Source of the DNA: Monilinia fructicola
Taxonomy: Eukaryota; Ascomycota; Leotiomycetes; Helotiales; Sclerotiniaceae
Reading direction: 5' to 3'
NCBI GenBank assembly: GCA_008692225.1
Contig: VICG01000005.1
Coordinates: 715,001-779,000, forward strand
DNA length: 64,000 nt
The position numbers were made by a program, and so were the translations under genes. Below the pieces are notes generated by a model. The model saw nothing but the letters and a program-made list of their open reading frames with translations, was not told the DNA's origin and did not search any database. Below, piece after piece: positions 13,080 to 26,311 of this stretch (the first letter of the stretch is position 1; each line of letters opens with the position of its first letter).

Positions 13080-14586
13080 CTAAGCGAAACTAAGGCTCCT
13101 GAAGATTGGAATGGATGGTAATGGACGAAGTTTGGATTTCATGTGGTTGGATCTGGAGTAAATTTCTTTCACTTTATTTCAATGATAGTGAGTCGGATAT
13201 TGCAAAGGGGATTTAGGCGGTGAGGTTTTGCATCTAATTTTCTCTCAAGTTGTTTTTACTCTTGATCCCTGGCGATGTAATGCGGGTGGATTTTAACGCC
13301 TCGGAAGTACCTACCCGTTAATGATCTGGGCTGGCAATAATATTCTGCATCCTTTCATTCAACTTCAGATTTGGAGAGTTAGGTGGATTGTCGAGTGATT
13401 AAATTTGAATGGGATATCCAGCATCATTGGAAGGGAGCATGAATTTGTATGAAAGATTGAATCTAATTGCAATATTGGAATCTATATGCATCATTCAACC
13501 CAGATGGAACTGTAACAAGTGAAACTAATCCATCGTTTAATTACCCAAACGATTAATGTCCATTTGAAAAAGCACACCCCCTGCCCTGCTCTTGATGCAA
13601 CGTTTATCAAAGACTGATGCATATTGTCGGGTAAAGTCGAGTAGATTATTTATATTATGATTAATCGATTTTTTTTCTTCATGTCTTGAATTCATACTCT
13701 TCTAATCCATACATCTGTTCCTGCCTTGTCTACTACTCTTCTACTCTACTGTACGTGGGGTTATTTCTCGGTGGTTAGGGGGGGAGGCGTAGGTAGGGAT
13801 GGATGGATGGATGGATGATACCCTATGCCATTGCATTTCAATGCATTGTCATCATCATCATCATCATCGTAACTATCATTATTATTAACAAATATAAATA
13901 AAGGATATTATAATCCTAACATACAACTGAAATATCCACAGGTATAAACGGTAGGTGCACGAACCGACTCGATTAGTACACAAGAAGATACCTAGGTAGA
14001 GTAATATGTTGATAATTAAGCGTCAAGCATTGAAATCAACACACACACACACACAAAAAGATGAAACGGGAAGGTTGCTATGTACTACTGTATAGGTATA
14101 ATATGGTATCTTAATTTCGAGGATTTTGGGTATTGGCACCTCGCGAGGTGGGTAGGTATTTAAGGGTATTTTCATCCACTCCCCCATGTCTTCAAAGAGC
14201 AAGTTCGATCGCTGAGCGCACGGTATTCTAAGTGCAACAAAAAAAAAGGTAGAAAAAGCAAAACATATCAGCCTCCGCCATCCGTCCATTCATCCATCCA
14301 TTCATCCATCCATCCATCCCGATCCAGCCCCAGCTCCAGCTCTAGCTCCTGCGCTTAAAATGAATTGTGACAAAAGAGAAGACTGGAAAAGCCTGAGACC
14401 TCAAAGTGAGAGATGGCATATGTGCAAGAAAAAGTGTCCGTCGAGTGGGGAGGTCTTCCATCCATCCAGCCCTCGTAAAAACAATGTCCAGGTATAACAA
14501 AACATAATACAAGTATATTATGCTTGGAGATCGTACCCAGAAAAATTACTCATCATTCCCTTCCATCAACTCCAACCAACCGATTT
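13080..14586. other. Convergent 3' intergenic with microsatellites
   Basis: Shared 3' flank of the diol synthase (+) and the DOCK gene (-). It holds short GGAT repeats near 13797-13818, ATC repeats near 13848-13868, a CA run at 14040-14055 and an ATCC/TTC-type tract around 14283-14320. No gene seen. Confidence 0.6.
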
Positions 14587-17500
14587 TTATTCCTCTTCTA
14601 CACCTCCACTCAACCCACTCCCAACAGTGCTCGCCTTCTTCCCCAGCTTCAGCATGCTGAATCTCTTTCTCACACTTCCCCCCAAACCCACTTCCATTAC
14701 TCCCCATCCCGATGCCCATCCCCATCCCTGCTATCCCCTGACTACTACTACCCGTTCCAGTAGTGCCCGGTCTACGTTGAGAACTACTGCTCCTCCTTCT
14801 ATTGCCTATACTACTCGTATTATAATTTCCATGTGGAGGTTGAACTGAAAGATCACTCTGTGTTATCCACTCTTTCGAATCTTCTAGATTGCTATGCTCA
14901 TGGTCTGTGGATATTTGAATGTCATCCACGGAGTCTTCCTTTCGGCCGCGGTAGGTAAGACTACTAGGTATGGAAATTCCATTCATACTTAATCCATTTC
15001 CGCTAAAGAAGCTCTTGCGAGTATCTTTCTTTGAGGGACGAGCTTCTCCATCTCCTGAGCTTCCATTTCGGATCAAGAAAGAACTGATACGTTTGGAAGC
15101 ACCGATTGCGCGGCTGTGATGGGGACTATCGAGGATACTGGTATCAATTGTTCCATTTGTGAAAGATTGAGAATGAGGTAGTGGTAGATGGCCCTGCGAG
15201 TTGTTCAACAAGTCACCCTTTGATGAGGAAGGCGAAAGCGTCCAGCCTGGAACAAGACCAGGGGAAGGGTTCGACAGATGTGGTTGGTGTATTTGTAGGA
15301 AAGCAAGCTCAGAGGCGAAGGTTTGTTCGAAATCTGCACACAGGTTAGCAAAAGATGGTCAAAGTAAGAATAAGGAAGGACCTCACAGTGTTGCAAATCA
15401 TCTTGACTGTGAAGATTAGGTAATTTCGCAAACATAGATAGACACCTTTTGATCATGATTGCATGATCAATTAACGCGATCTTGAGCGCATTTTCCACTG
15501 GGCTTAGCTCTACTACTTCTTCCACTCCATCCTCCTCATCGACAGGATTGGGTAGCAGTTCTTTGTATCTAGCTACGCTGGACTCAGAGGTGGGATTGAT
15601 GGAAATGGTGAGTGCTTCGACTAGAAGTGGCGCGATGTCATCTTCGCCATCTGCGATCCTCTTCTCCACGGCTGTCATTTCTTGAGTCTTGCGAATGATT
15701 CGCTCCAGAGCTGTTTGATGAGCGTCAAGCTGATACCTATCCACGGAAACAATTTCACTGCGGCGTAAAATCGTAGGAAACGAATCTACAGTAGCATAGA
15801 TTATTTTCTCGGCTGAATGCTCTCCGATTGGACCCGAAGTAGTGCGACGAGATGTGGTAGAGAAATAACGAGGATGTGCGGAGAGAAGGTAGTCTCTAAC
15901 AACTTGGGGAACTTTAGAGCGTTGGAACACGTGATGAGTAAGATCTCGATGTGGACTCAATGAAGAGATCTGGAGGAATTGTCCTTCAACATCATCGACA
16001 TCGCCAGAAGTAACAATCTGTGCAGAAGGATGCTGCTCTTGCATGCGGTCTGTGAATGCCGAAGTTCGCTCATTAGGAGAGCCTTCATACACAAACTCCT
16101 TGTCGCGCAAACTTTGAGGGAAACCCATTCCTCGATAAATGACACGGAAAATATTTGGGAACGATTTTGTCGGCCTTGGAAATTGATTCGTAGATTGTGG
16201 CAATTGCTCGTTGTGTTCTAGCCAATTTGGAGAAGTCGAAAACATTGTCTTCATATTGATACTGCAATTCTTTGTACGCCGCTAGTGCACTACTCCACGC
16301 CTCGCCCTCTTCAAAGTTCTTGATCATATCGAAATAAATTCGCTCCTTTCGATCGAAATGAGATTGCGCAGGGAACTCCGGATCGTCCAGTGAGGGGAGC
16401 ATCTTCGAAGGATCCCATTCGTATAAGTCGGCATGCAGTCGTAATGCAAGTCCAGCTTCTGTATGATTTCCAGCATTGGTTTGTAACTCTGCGAGCTGAT
16501 GGACGTATCGAATGAAGATATCCTCCTTTTGCATATCTCGGAGAAATTCCATTAATCGTAACCGATGAATCATATGAGAAGCTTCACCTGTAACATCTGT
16601 ACTATGAACTGCGACGAGAAGGTCAAGGAATTCATCAGTGGTGCCGATGAGATCTTTTACCGCATTATAAAGCGGATCATTGGGATTTCGGGACAAACTA
16701 TCGAATAAAGTGAACAACTCATTGATAAACAATTTCTGTAGAATGCTTTCCGTTAACGGTTTCGATTTGAAGAGTTGGTCTAGGCATTCGATAATTCCGG
16801 TTTGAATGACACTTAGATCCTCACTCAACGTCCACTCGCTGACAATCATGGTTTGGAGAACCTCCACTGCTGCTACGCGCCGAAGGCCTTCATGCACACT
16901 AAGACACAACTCAAGGATGGGTCCGACTAGAGCAGGCACATATTGCACTTGGTAGCCTCCCATCTTGGCCAAGGCATATTTATTTCGCTCCTCCGGAGTA
17001 GTATCCCAACCAGTAAATTCCCAAGTTCGTCTGAGCAATTCGGCGCCGTTTTCACGCACATCACCGGCAATCTTCCATACTGCCCGTCGTTTCTGTTCGG
17101 GGAATGTTTCCAGAGCCAAAGAATCACTACCGACGAGCTTGAGTAATGTAGTGAAGAAAGCTTTCCATAGCTCTGTGTTATAGTTCTCTGCATCGTCAGG
17201 ATGAGGCAAAAATCCGTCTAGAAGAATGCCAGCCAGATACTCTAGTGTTTGGAGGGTAGATTTGTGGTGGAAGATGCGAACGCTTAACCAATTCTGTGGA
17301 AATGCCTCGCATTCTAATATGCTTAAGTGTACATTTAGGAGTTCTTCGATCATTGTTGCCATATCGCCTTGTGCAAGCTCAAGCTGCATGCCTGCAGGTA
17401 AGTTTGAGATGGAAGCCAGTATTGCCGAAAGCTCAATCAGGACCTCATCGAACTCAGCATTTTCAGTCATCGCTTTGCTGGGAAAAGGGTATGTTGTGGG

Positions 17501-20500
17501 GAAGAGTAACGACAAGCGAGTTTGCGATTTGAGCTCGCCCGTTCGTAGTGCAAGATACGAATCGACTATTTTAGGTAGATACATTGGTATTTCGGGGCCT
17601 AAGTTATTCATCTGTGTATCGCCAAAATTGAGCAACAAAGTCGGACCTGCTCCCTCCATTGTTCGTTAACCTCTGTTGTCTTACCCCAGTGCGGTAAAAT
17701 CCACCTGGCCGTGTTCGCGGCAAGAGTCTTCATCTGTTCGGGCTTAGAAAATATATCGAGTCGAGAATAATTAATGATTAAAACAAGTTTATACAATATT
17801 AGTTTGCCCTTTACCAACGCACATGAATCCATAAAGTCGATGGCAATATGCAAAATCTGCTCCTTACTAAGCAAGCCGACAAGCTCTGGTAGCCAAGTAT
17901 GAAAGTGCTGAACAGCCAATGTTTGACTCCCCACCAAAATGGGTGCCGTGGTTCTCATCATTCCTTCGAGCGCCTTAAAAATTTGACGAAGTTGGCGGCC
18001 GAATCCCGAACTCGAATGGGTAATGCCAATGTCCGCTTCCTTCATCTTCTGCTGTCCCCTAGCATGGGTGATGAATTTTAAAATGTGTCGAACCACCTTG
18101 AATGTGGCACGGAGTTTCCTTGAAGTTTCTGGATCGGAAGGGCTGGCAAGTAACCGAGTAAATGACCTTACGAGACAGGGTGACGCGAATGGGTAATTAA
18201 ATCTAGTCTCGGCATATTGATCAACTAGAGGGCCGAGATTGAACCTTCTATCATGTACAATAGACAGAACTGTGACTAGGGCACTGAAGATCAGATCCTC
18301 GTAATCATCGTTTCCAGTATGTTCGACGAGGATTCCAAAGATAGCATCAAATACATCGCTTAACAGCTTTACAATCTCAATCTCTGAGACAAAGACCAAT
18401 CGTTGTAGAAGTTGTTGCAGGTCTCCTGGTGGTTGATCCTTCCACTTGAGTATTTTGAGGAGCACCTTATCCTGTGAGAACTTTGTGCTGCATAAATACG
18501 TCTGAATACGAAGGTTTGCAATCGGTCCAGTAACGGCTTCATCTTTCGACACATCATCTTTCCCGCGAGAATTCCATGGCAAAGAAAGATATCCGCCTTT
18601 GCCAACCGAACTGCCACGAGGTAACATGGTTGTCTCGTCATACTTATACAACAGTAGAGAATGATGACCATCTCGCATGAAAGCTTGTTGGTCCCAAAGG
18701 GGAATGTGACAAAATCGCAAGAGGATGATTTGGTACATCTGCAAGCACCATCACCAGATGACAATTAGGAACGTCCGCCTGCGGTATGGACAATCGAATA
18801 GTTTGGTTCCAGGCATCGCCTCGTTCGGCTGCTACTGACTCCCATGAACTTTGTCCCTCTGAATTTGATGATGGATAGATAACCCCCTCCAGCCGCTCCC
18901 CGCTTGACCTTCTTACTTCCATAGTCACTTGAAGATTCGACCCTACAAAAGTCGACGGTACAGGCATCGCACCACCAACTGATCGGGAGAGAAGAGCTTG
19001 TTTCGGAAGAAATGCCTCATCGATAGTGACATAGATATCGGACCTTGGCTTGGTTGGCGCCCCAGAAAATCCCATCTTGTTTGTCTTCAAGATTCCAGAT
19101 AGTAGAGTCGGCGTAGACTTGATCAATCCATCTGCATCTGGGCTGTCGAACGCTTTTAAGTACACCTGCAGGCGTTCTGTTCTTCTGGATTTTTCATATT
19201 GACCGGATTGGCTCGTCATCAAATCAGGAATAATTTCTTCCCATCCATCACTCTGGCTCGGTTTTTCATGCCCAAAAGCAGCGGATGGCGCCCATATAGT
19301 CATGACATGCTCAGCTTCATCTTGATTTTTCATGAGTGAGCTCAATCTTAGGGCTCCTATTCCAACCGTCCTGGAGATAGTTTGATTTACCGTTCCAGGC
19401 TTGAAGTCTACTCCGTTTCGCGACGAAGAGCTTCTATGGGCTCCGTCCCGGCTGGACTGCGAGTCAACACTGGCTTGTGAGGTTTCAGAGAGAGAGGTGA
19501 GTTTGGTGGCATTAGATGGAGTCCTAGTTTTGCCCCACATCAAACTCCTTCTACCAGCCTTAGCTGTACCGCCGGCAGATGTAGGTTTGTCCCGATCCTT
19601 GTTAGCATTATCTCTAGTGATTGAGTTGCCTCTTGATCTACCACGAGAAGGTGGCTTCCCCGCTGTGACTTGTGACGACGATTTGCACCTTCACTATAAG
19701 ATAGAGCTCGCTTTCAGTTGACGGTAAATGTCCAATATCAGTGGATGCAAGGTCTGTAAATAACGTTCTCATTTTGCCCCGATTTTCCCATACTTGTAAG
19801 AGAAGCACTAGGGGGTACCTCCACAATATAAGTTTCTGAGAGTGCCACGCCTGCTGAGCCTGGCTTCTTTGTCGCTAGAAAAAACGATAGAGTTGTGGAT
19901 TCTGTAGACACGCCAACAAAAGCCTTCACATCCAAGAGGAGATGGTGCAGCACCAGATTTTCGTTTTGAGCTGGGGGATGTGGTTTTTCATCTAACAAAC
20001 TCATCATAGATTGAAGCTTCATGATATCCACCGCCGAATCATCCCCTGTGAGGACTCTCCCGTGAGCAGCAGGATCGCGAACAATCACCTCCCCACTCAA
20101 CAGCTTGTTCCCTCTCACAAGGTCCCATACTGTGTTCTCTCTAAGCGATTGAAGCTCGTGTTTTGTACAGACGTTGTGTAGAATTTGCCTTCTTGAAAGA
20201 TCCAGAGATTTGACCAAACTTGAGATCTTATCCAATTTCTGGTATTGTCTCGAGAGTAAAAGCTCATGCAAATTTGTAGAGTGCCATTCTCTTAAACAGG
20301 ATGCGATTTCGTCCACCAAAGGTTCAGAAGCAGATGTCGGTGTCTCGTCTCCAATCTTCAGCATCGGTACTGGGGCTGCTGGCTTCGACGTAGCAGATTC
20401 TCGTTTTGCAATGAGTGAAAATCTGTTGGAATTTCCGTTCATAAAAATTGGACTCGTTCTCTTCTTTTTCTTCGCAGGTTGTCCATTTGCGCCATTGAGA

Positions 20501-20926
20501 TATGCTGATTGATTGGGTTGATCAACCTGGATGCCATTGAGAGAAGTAGAACTTTTATGTGCCAAGATACCATTCGTAAATCCATTTCCATTTCCATTTC
20601 CATTCACATCCTCTCCATCCTCTGCAGAAACCTGACTCTCTTCATCAACATCATCCCCTAGCACCTCCCGAACTTCCACGCAACTGGTTGGGAATATTCC
20701 AGAAAAAAACCCTTGCCTCAAGAGTCTGCCCTTTGATACTTGTCAAGCCAGCCAAAAGACTGGGCGGTGCAACCAAATATCCTCGATACCATTGTAAGTC
20801 CTTCCCTCCTTGCTCAATTATGTATAATTCATCCCCAAGTTCGAGTGGAAGATCTGCGGGTGAGGAAGCAACAAAGGGATATGTTGCGACGGCGAATGCG
20901 ATGCGTGGAAGAGGTTGCCAGGGCAT
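14587..20926 (-). CDS. dck1: DOCK-family guanine nucleotide exchange factor (Dck1-like), frame-broken
   Basis: CZH/DOCK-type activator of Rac-like GTPases, acting at the cortex in polarity. The start at 20926 gives an N-terminal SH3 domain (FAVATYPF, LELGDELYIIEQGG, WYRGYL). The central part has the DHR1/C2 region (SDIYVTIDEAFLPK ... PLWDQQAFMRDG), then a helical region and the DHR2 exchange domain (AYKELQYQYEDN, VIYRGMGFPQSLRDKEFVYEG). The tail is Ser/Gly-rich and ends in a basic stretch (VRKRFSMLKLGKK). One real intron lies at 15386-15334 (GTGAGG...CAG). Seven other frame changes have no splice sites: one base too many at 20703-20709, 19772-19775, 19658-19661, 18711-18714, 16148-16151 and 14678-14683, and a -1 or +2 change near 17612-17624. 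Correcting these gives an exact multiple of three, about 2093 residues, ending at the TAA at 14589-14587. Because protein similarity continues smoothly across every break, sequence error is preferred over decay. Confidence 0.93.
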
Positions 20927-21450
20927 ATTATCAACAGCGCATCGGGAGGAATGTGGAATGCGGTACGCAGCGCGACGGAGCTAAGTTAGCAAAAGGTATG
21001 TCGATGATGGATAGAAAGCAATCAGCTTCATCAGGAGAGGAGTTTCTTTTCTTTTCTTTTCTTTTTTTCCCTTTTCTTTTCTTTTTCGTTTTCTTTTCTT
21101 TCTGAATTTGTTGTTGTTGATTATATTTTTCCCCTTCTTTCTTTCTCTCTTTCTTCTTTCTTGCTTTCTTGATTATTGGAGTGTATGAGGAATCCCTTAT
21201 CGTAACGACGGAAGTCAAGGATCAAGATCGAGAAGAGTGATTACTATTTGAGGGAAATGTGTATTTATTAACTGAGAGATGGAATTGAGGGATGGAAATA
21301 TGGAAATGAGGATTCTGGCCAAACAAATTTGGGATTTTGGGATTTTAGGATTTGGTCTCGCCGTTTAATATGGTAAACTTTTTTCGAGGAACGGGGTAAA
21401 GTTATTCTAGGTATGGTTAGAAGGGGGTATCGTCATGGGTAGGATGTGAT
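20927..21450. other. dck1 upstream region with polypyrimidine tract
   Basis: Presumed promoter and leader of dck1. On the + strand 21040-21170 is almost pure T with C, which is an A/G-rich leader as read in the direction of dck1. No gene seen. Confidence 0.5.
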
Positions 21451-21453
21451 ATG

Positions 21454-21606
21454 TATGGATGGATGGATGGATGGATGGATGAATGGATAGTATGGATGTA
21501 TGTGTGGATGAGTGTATGTGTGGATAGATGGATGGATGTATGTATGGATGTATGTATGGATGTATGTATGGATGTATGTATGGATGTATGTATGGATGTA
21601 TGTATA
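21454..21606. repeat. GGAT/GTAT tandem repeat, partly a 12-bp unit
   Basis: GGAT tetranucleotides at the left pass into about six copies of a 12-bp unit (TGTATGGATGTA) at the right. Open frames across it read as MDVC or IHPY repeats and are artefacts of the tandem array. Confidence 0.9.
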
Positions 21607-21950
21607 TGTACAAGTTCAACTAATGTGCGCTTAGACTGATGGATGGGATGACGGATGATGGATGATGGATGATGGATGGCGCCGGGGATGATGTGAATTC
21701 ATTAATTGGATATTGTGAGATACGGACATCAGGAAGTGGAATCAGTAGATACTCGATTTTGGATTTTGAATAAAGTACCGCCGGCATTGTTGTTGCTCAT
21801 GTATTGCCATCCTGTATCGCAACTCTCTAGCTTCTTTCTCGCTTCTCCAGGGCTCTTCTAGTTAATACTCAATAAGAGTAATAAAGAAATTAGATCTATC
21901 TTTTATAATAGAATAACAACCTTGGAAGGCTAAACCGTATTTAAAAGCGA

Positions 21951-22265
<315 letters not shown>

Positions 22266-22373
22266 CCCTTCTCTATCTATTCTCTATTTATTCCTCTCCA
22301 TCTATTCGTATTATCTATTTTCTAATATAATAATCAGTCTTAATCATTATATATACGAATACTTACTTCCCTG

Positions 22374-23325
22374 TACTCGGGCGGGTTTTAAAAGAGGCAA
22401 TACGCTAAAATATAACTTATAATTATTCAGCGAAACCTTTGTATAATTTTATAAAATTTATAAATATTATAGATTTAGTATTTTTATACTTAATATAAAA
22501 ATTTTGTATTATAAAACCTAATATCAAATGAATAATAGTATGATAAAATGTATGAATATTGAAAATTTAATAAAAAATTAGAGATTTATATTAATATTGA
22601 ATAGTTTAACGAATATTATAGTTAAACTTATCAAACTTTGTTAAATAATTGTCAGGAAGCAACCCTAGACAGGGGTCACATGACCATTCGAGCTAGTACT
22701 TAAGTGGAAAGGATCTTCAATCCTTTCCTTTTCTCTTTATGAATAACTACATTATTTTCAGTTGACCCCTCTGTTTTCTCGTACCTCGTCACAATAATAA
22801 AAGAAAAGCTAAATTTTAAATATCTTATTTTAGAATTTTTATATCTTTATTGATGTTTAAAATATAAATTAATAAAGTTGAAAATATAGGAAAATTTATA
22901 GGTTTCGAAGGGGTAAATTCGCTTATTTAGATTATATAAGCATATTTTTTTTGTTAAAATTTTGAATTTTCCATTTTTTTATATCAACATATATATTGAT
23001 ATAATAAATAATAATATTAAATTTTGAAATCATCTAATAAAACTTCAAAGCTTATATTATTTTTCTATAATTTTAATTTTTAATATTTATATATTTTTTG
23101 AATTTAAAATTAATAAATTAATAAATACTAAAATTTTCTAAAATCACTAACTTTATAATATTAATATTCTTTTAAAAATAATTTTTATAATATAAAAACT
23201 TTATAGGAAGATCTTAAAATACTAAATCTAATACATATATAAGTTATATTAAATTATATTAAGATTTCGTTGAATAATTATAAGTTTTATATTCGCTTAT
23301 GCCTCTTTTAAAACGCGCCCGAGTA
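22374..23325. mobile_element. TA-flanked terminal-inverted-repeat element, AT-rich and degraded (Tc1/mariner type?)
   Basis: The sequence at 22374-22438 and the reverse complement of 23261-23325 match over about 65 bp (both start TACTCGGGCG and contain GTTTTAAAAGAGGC), with a minority of mismatches. Some of these are C/T and G/A, as expected from RIP. Each end is flanked by TA, the Tc1/mariner target duplication, giving an element of 948 bp between the TAs. The interior is extremely AT-rich with no surviving reading frame and is interrupted by a solo LTR at 22650-22793. It could be a RIP-mutated transposon or a MITE. Confidence 0.8.
22650..22793. mobile_element. 144-bp solo LTR nested in the inverted-repeat element
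   Basis: A block of normal base composition inside an AT-rich element. It starts TGTCAGGAAGC and ends CGTCACA, so it has TG...CA termini. It is flanked by a perfect 5-bp direct repeat ATAAT (22645-22649 and 22794-22798). TG/CA ends, 5-bp duplication and short length fit a solo LTR of a Ty1/copia-like retrotransposon. The contrast in composition suggests it inserted after the host element had decayed. Confidence 0.75.
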
Positions 23326-23328
23326 TAC

Positions 23329-23751
23329 TAGAGACATTTAGGTAACTATTAAAAGTTTCGAATAAGGGAATTCATAGTAGCGATCGATTCACTATTAAAA
23401 CGAGTCCCAAAAGGGCAACTATGAAATCCTTGCCCCACTTCATATTCATCCATCTCGATGAATATAAAATGAAGTTTCATTTTCATCAAATTAACCTAAT
23501 ATAGCCAAAACGGGCGAAAATCTTGAAGATATATGCTTCCAGGTTATACTAGAATAACTAGTAATTCCAAATCAATCTAGCTTATCCATCCATAGATCCG
23601 CTTATATAGAATACTATACCATTTATAATCTCGCTAATTTTGAAAAGTATGAATAATAGCTAAATGTCTTTTAATAAGATTTTCATATTCATAGACTATG
23701 CCTATTATATAAACTATGAAAATGAAAATGAAAACTGGCTAAATGTCTCTA
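23329..23751. mobile_element. Second small inverted-repeat element (MITE-like)
   Basis: TAGAGACATTTAG at 23329-23341 is matched exactly in inverse by CTAAATGTCTCTA at 23739-23751. The outermost TA on each side would be the target duplication. A further partial copy, GCTAAATGTCT, lies at about 23659. It begins only 3 bp beyond the right end of the preceding element. No reading frame; about 420 bp. The repeat is short, so the call is tentative. Confidence 0.5.
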
Positions 23752-26311
23752 CTTATTACTCACTCTACAATGTGAAAGAAAAAGCTTTTTTCCCTTCATC
23801 GTCGGCATTGTAATCTTTACTACTACCGTAAAAAGTGGTTTATATACCTAATAGATAGCTTTGAGCATTAGACTTTCTAGGATGCACCTAGATGCATGAT
23901 GCATGCACGCATGTATGTATGTATGTATAGAAAAGTATGTATGTATTTAGTTTATACTCTGTATATATGTATATATATAACTTATATATAAAAGAGTATG
24001 TATGTACCTAGTTTGTAATTACTCTATATGTATGCACGCACATATGTATCTAGAAAAGTGCTCCTCCTCTCTTCTCCTCTCTGCCCACCCCCATAAACCT
24101 GATTATATCGAGTATACCTACATAACTATCAATTATATCTATCAATCATATCTATCAGTCAGTCATATCATATCATTCCATATCATAAATTATCATAGCT
24201 ACCAGTACCAGTACTAGCACAATATCTTAATGTTCCATCGTCCCATCATACATTCAACGCAGTTCATTTGATAGATTCATAGCCCCTTTGTAACCGATCT
24301 GATAACAATGTCGCTTTGATCATGCTTTCTTTATGCTTGCGTGCTTCATGCAGTCAGTCATATTACTTACCGTGCCTGGACTGCATCTTCGTCTGGTCTT
24401 CTCCCCTGCTTGGATATTCCGATTCGTTAGATTTCCCCTCTGTTCACTGCCCATTGCAACTCTGATCCATTGGCCTATCTGTCGACCCAGTTGAGTGATA
24501 GTGTGACATGCCATGATTACCATACCATACCATACCATGCCGCACCTCCCACCTGCCTTCATGGGTAAACCTCCTTTTCCCTTCTCCAATTCTGGGAAGG
24601 AGGGCTGCTTCGTATATGGAAATTGATGCCGCGAAGAGAAGTCTCCAGTATTCTTTTTTGGGTGGTGGCTCTTGTGCACTTCCGTCGCATGAGCAAGCTT
24701 TGCCCCCTGTTCGGATGGCCAAGAAGTCAACAACCTAGGTAGCGGAAAGTTACTCTCACTAATCCCTCCCGTCTGATACCTGCAGGGGAAGGCTTATGGG
24801 ACCAACCACCACACAGACTGCAGGAGAGACAAGTTGTCAGGTACGGAAACCTACTTCTTAGTCCATCCAATGTCCCTCTCTTTTCTCCTTCATCATTCCA
24901 CGTGTGCGGTAAGACTACAGCTTGAAAGTACAACATGGATTGGTACTGGTACTGGTACTGGTACTGGTACTGAGACTGAGACTGGCAGGAGACGTAAAGG
25001 GTTGTTTATACCGTACGGTAAGATAGAATAGTTTGAGAATACCTCTATCTCCACCCCCGTGGATACAATCTAATCTGAGGGAATGCTACTACTGTACAGT
25101 AATGCAATGTAATTAAAAGTGATCAACGCCAGGCTGACCTGATGCGAAATTGCAGACCGTTCTCGAGCGCTTCTCCATCTTGGGCACCTTGGAGCGGAAG
25201 CGGAAGTATTGTCGATCATGAAGACCACGGTGGACTGAGACTCCATGCTGAGTGACTGCTGGAGGCATTTACAGTACTATGTACTCTATTATACATATTA
25301 GGCAGTTATTAGATACCTACATGCCTACCCAAGTCTCATGTTCTCGATAAACCGATTCCCTAGATGGGTCCAAGCAGTGGGATGGTGGAACGTCGGAGCA
25401 TGAATATCATTGCTAAGATCGAGTCCACCAACAGGCGTGCCACGAGGTCCAGCGAGAAAAGGAGGGGTCTTTGAACTTTGATATATTATTGACATTTTTA
25501 CAGAGACAATTGATTACCAGATGCGGTAGAGAGAGTCGGGATATTCTTTTTGGGGGGGAAGGGGGGGGGCATAGGGGGAAGGATATCCTCGAATTGACGA
25601 GATCATCATGTTGTTATATTGTATATTGTATATTGTATGTTGTATGTTGTATGTTGTATGTTGTATGTTGTAAGATCTTACCTGGCAAGCCTTGTATATC
25701 TGAACGAACGAGGTTTGTACTCTTTATTACTCTGTCCAAGTAGATAGTCGTTGGTTCGATTAACCCTAGCAATGTAATAATATATGATGCTTCAAAGAGA
25801 ATGAAACTCAGGAGCAGGAATTCGAATCCCGGGGCCTGCAGACTCTCAATCATCTACATCCATGGATGCTCGAGTATACTGAATGAGTAGACGAATCACA
25901 TGATAAATCAAACGATTGAAGGTTTATTATTGTTTCCTCCGTATGTTGCTAACTAACCTACTTTAACCTCCGACCCATCCTCCCACTGATCCTCCCTCCT
26001 ACCCTCCTACCTACTCTCCTACCCATCATCTTCCACAAAAGAGCCAAGAGATTCAATATGAAATACAACATCTCTTTGGACAAGAATGAGCCGAAGCTTT
26101 GCCGTCGCAACTTTACCTGTATCTGACAACTAGATAATGAAATTAAGGTTACCTCGTAACAAACAAACAACACTGCGACTTCAACCTCAAGTCCTCGACA
26201 GCTTCAATATCTGTAGATCTCGATTGATACACGAAACACATTGTCTATTCCTTTTCGGGGCATCTGGTAGCTCTCAATCCTCCGACCATCAATCAATTTG
26301 ATTTTATCATC
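23752..26311. other. Gene-free region with microsatellites upstream of the DUF2470 gene
   Basis: ATGT/AT-type repeats at 23910-24030, a TACTGG hexanucleotide at about 24945-24975, and a TATTGTA/TGTATGT array at about 25613-25671. Short open frames exist on both strands, without domains or splice partners. 26200-26311 should include the promoter and leader of the DUF2470 gene. Confidence 0.55.

Noticed and set aside
14587..20926. dck1 as a true pseudogene
   Set aside because: Breaks sit in short homopolymers, domains are undamaged between them, and essential genes nearby show the same kind of break.
21407..21639. Open frames on both strands over the GGAT repeat
   Set aside because: Products are pure tandem-repeat peptides; they follow from the repeat unit.
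25805..25840. B-box-like TTCGAATCC suggesting a tRNA
   Set aside because: No acceptor, D or anticodon arm can be drawn around it.
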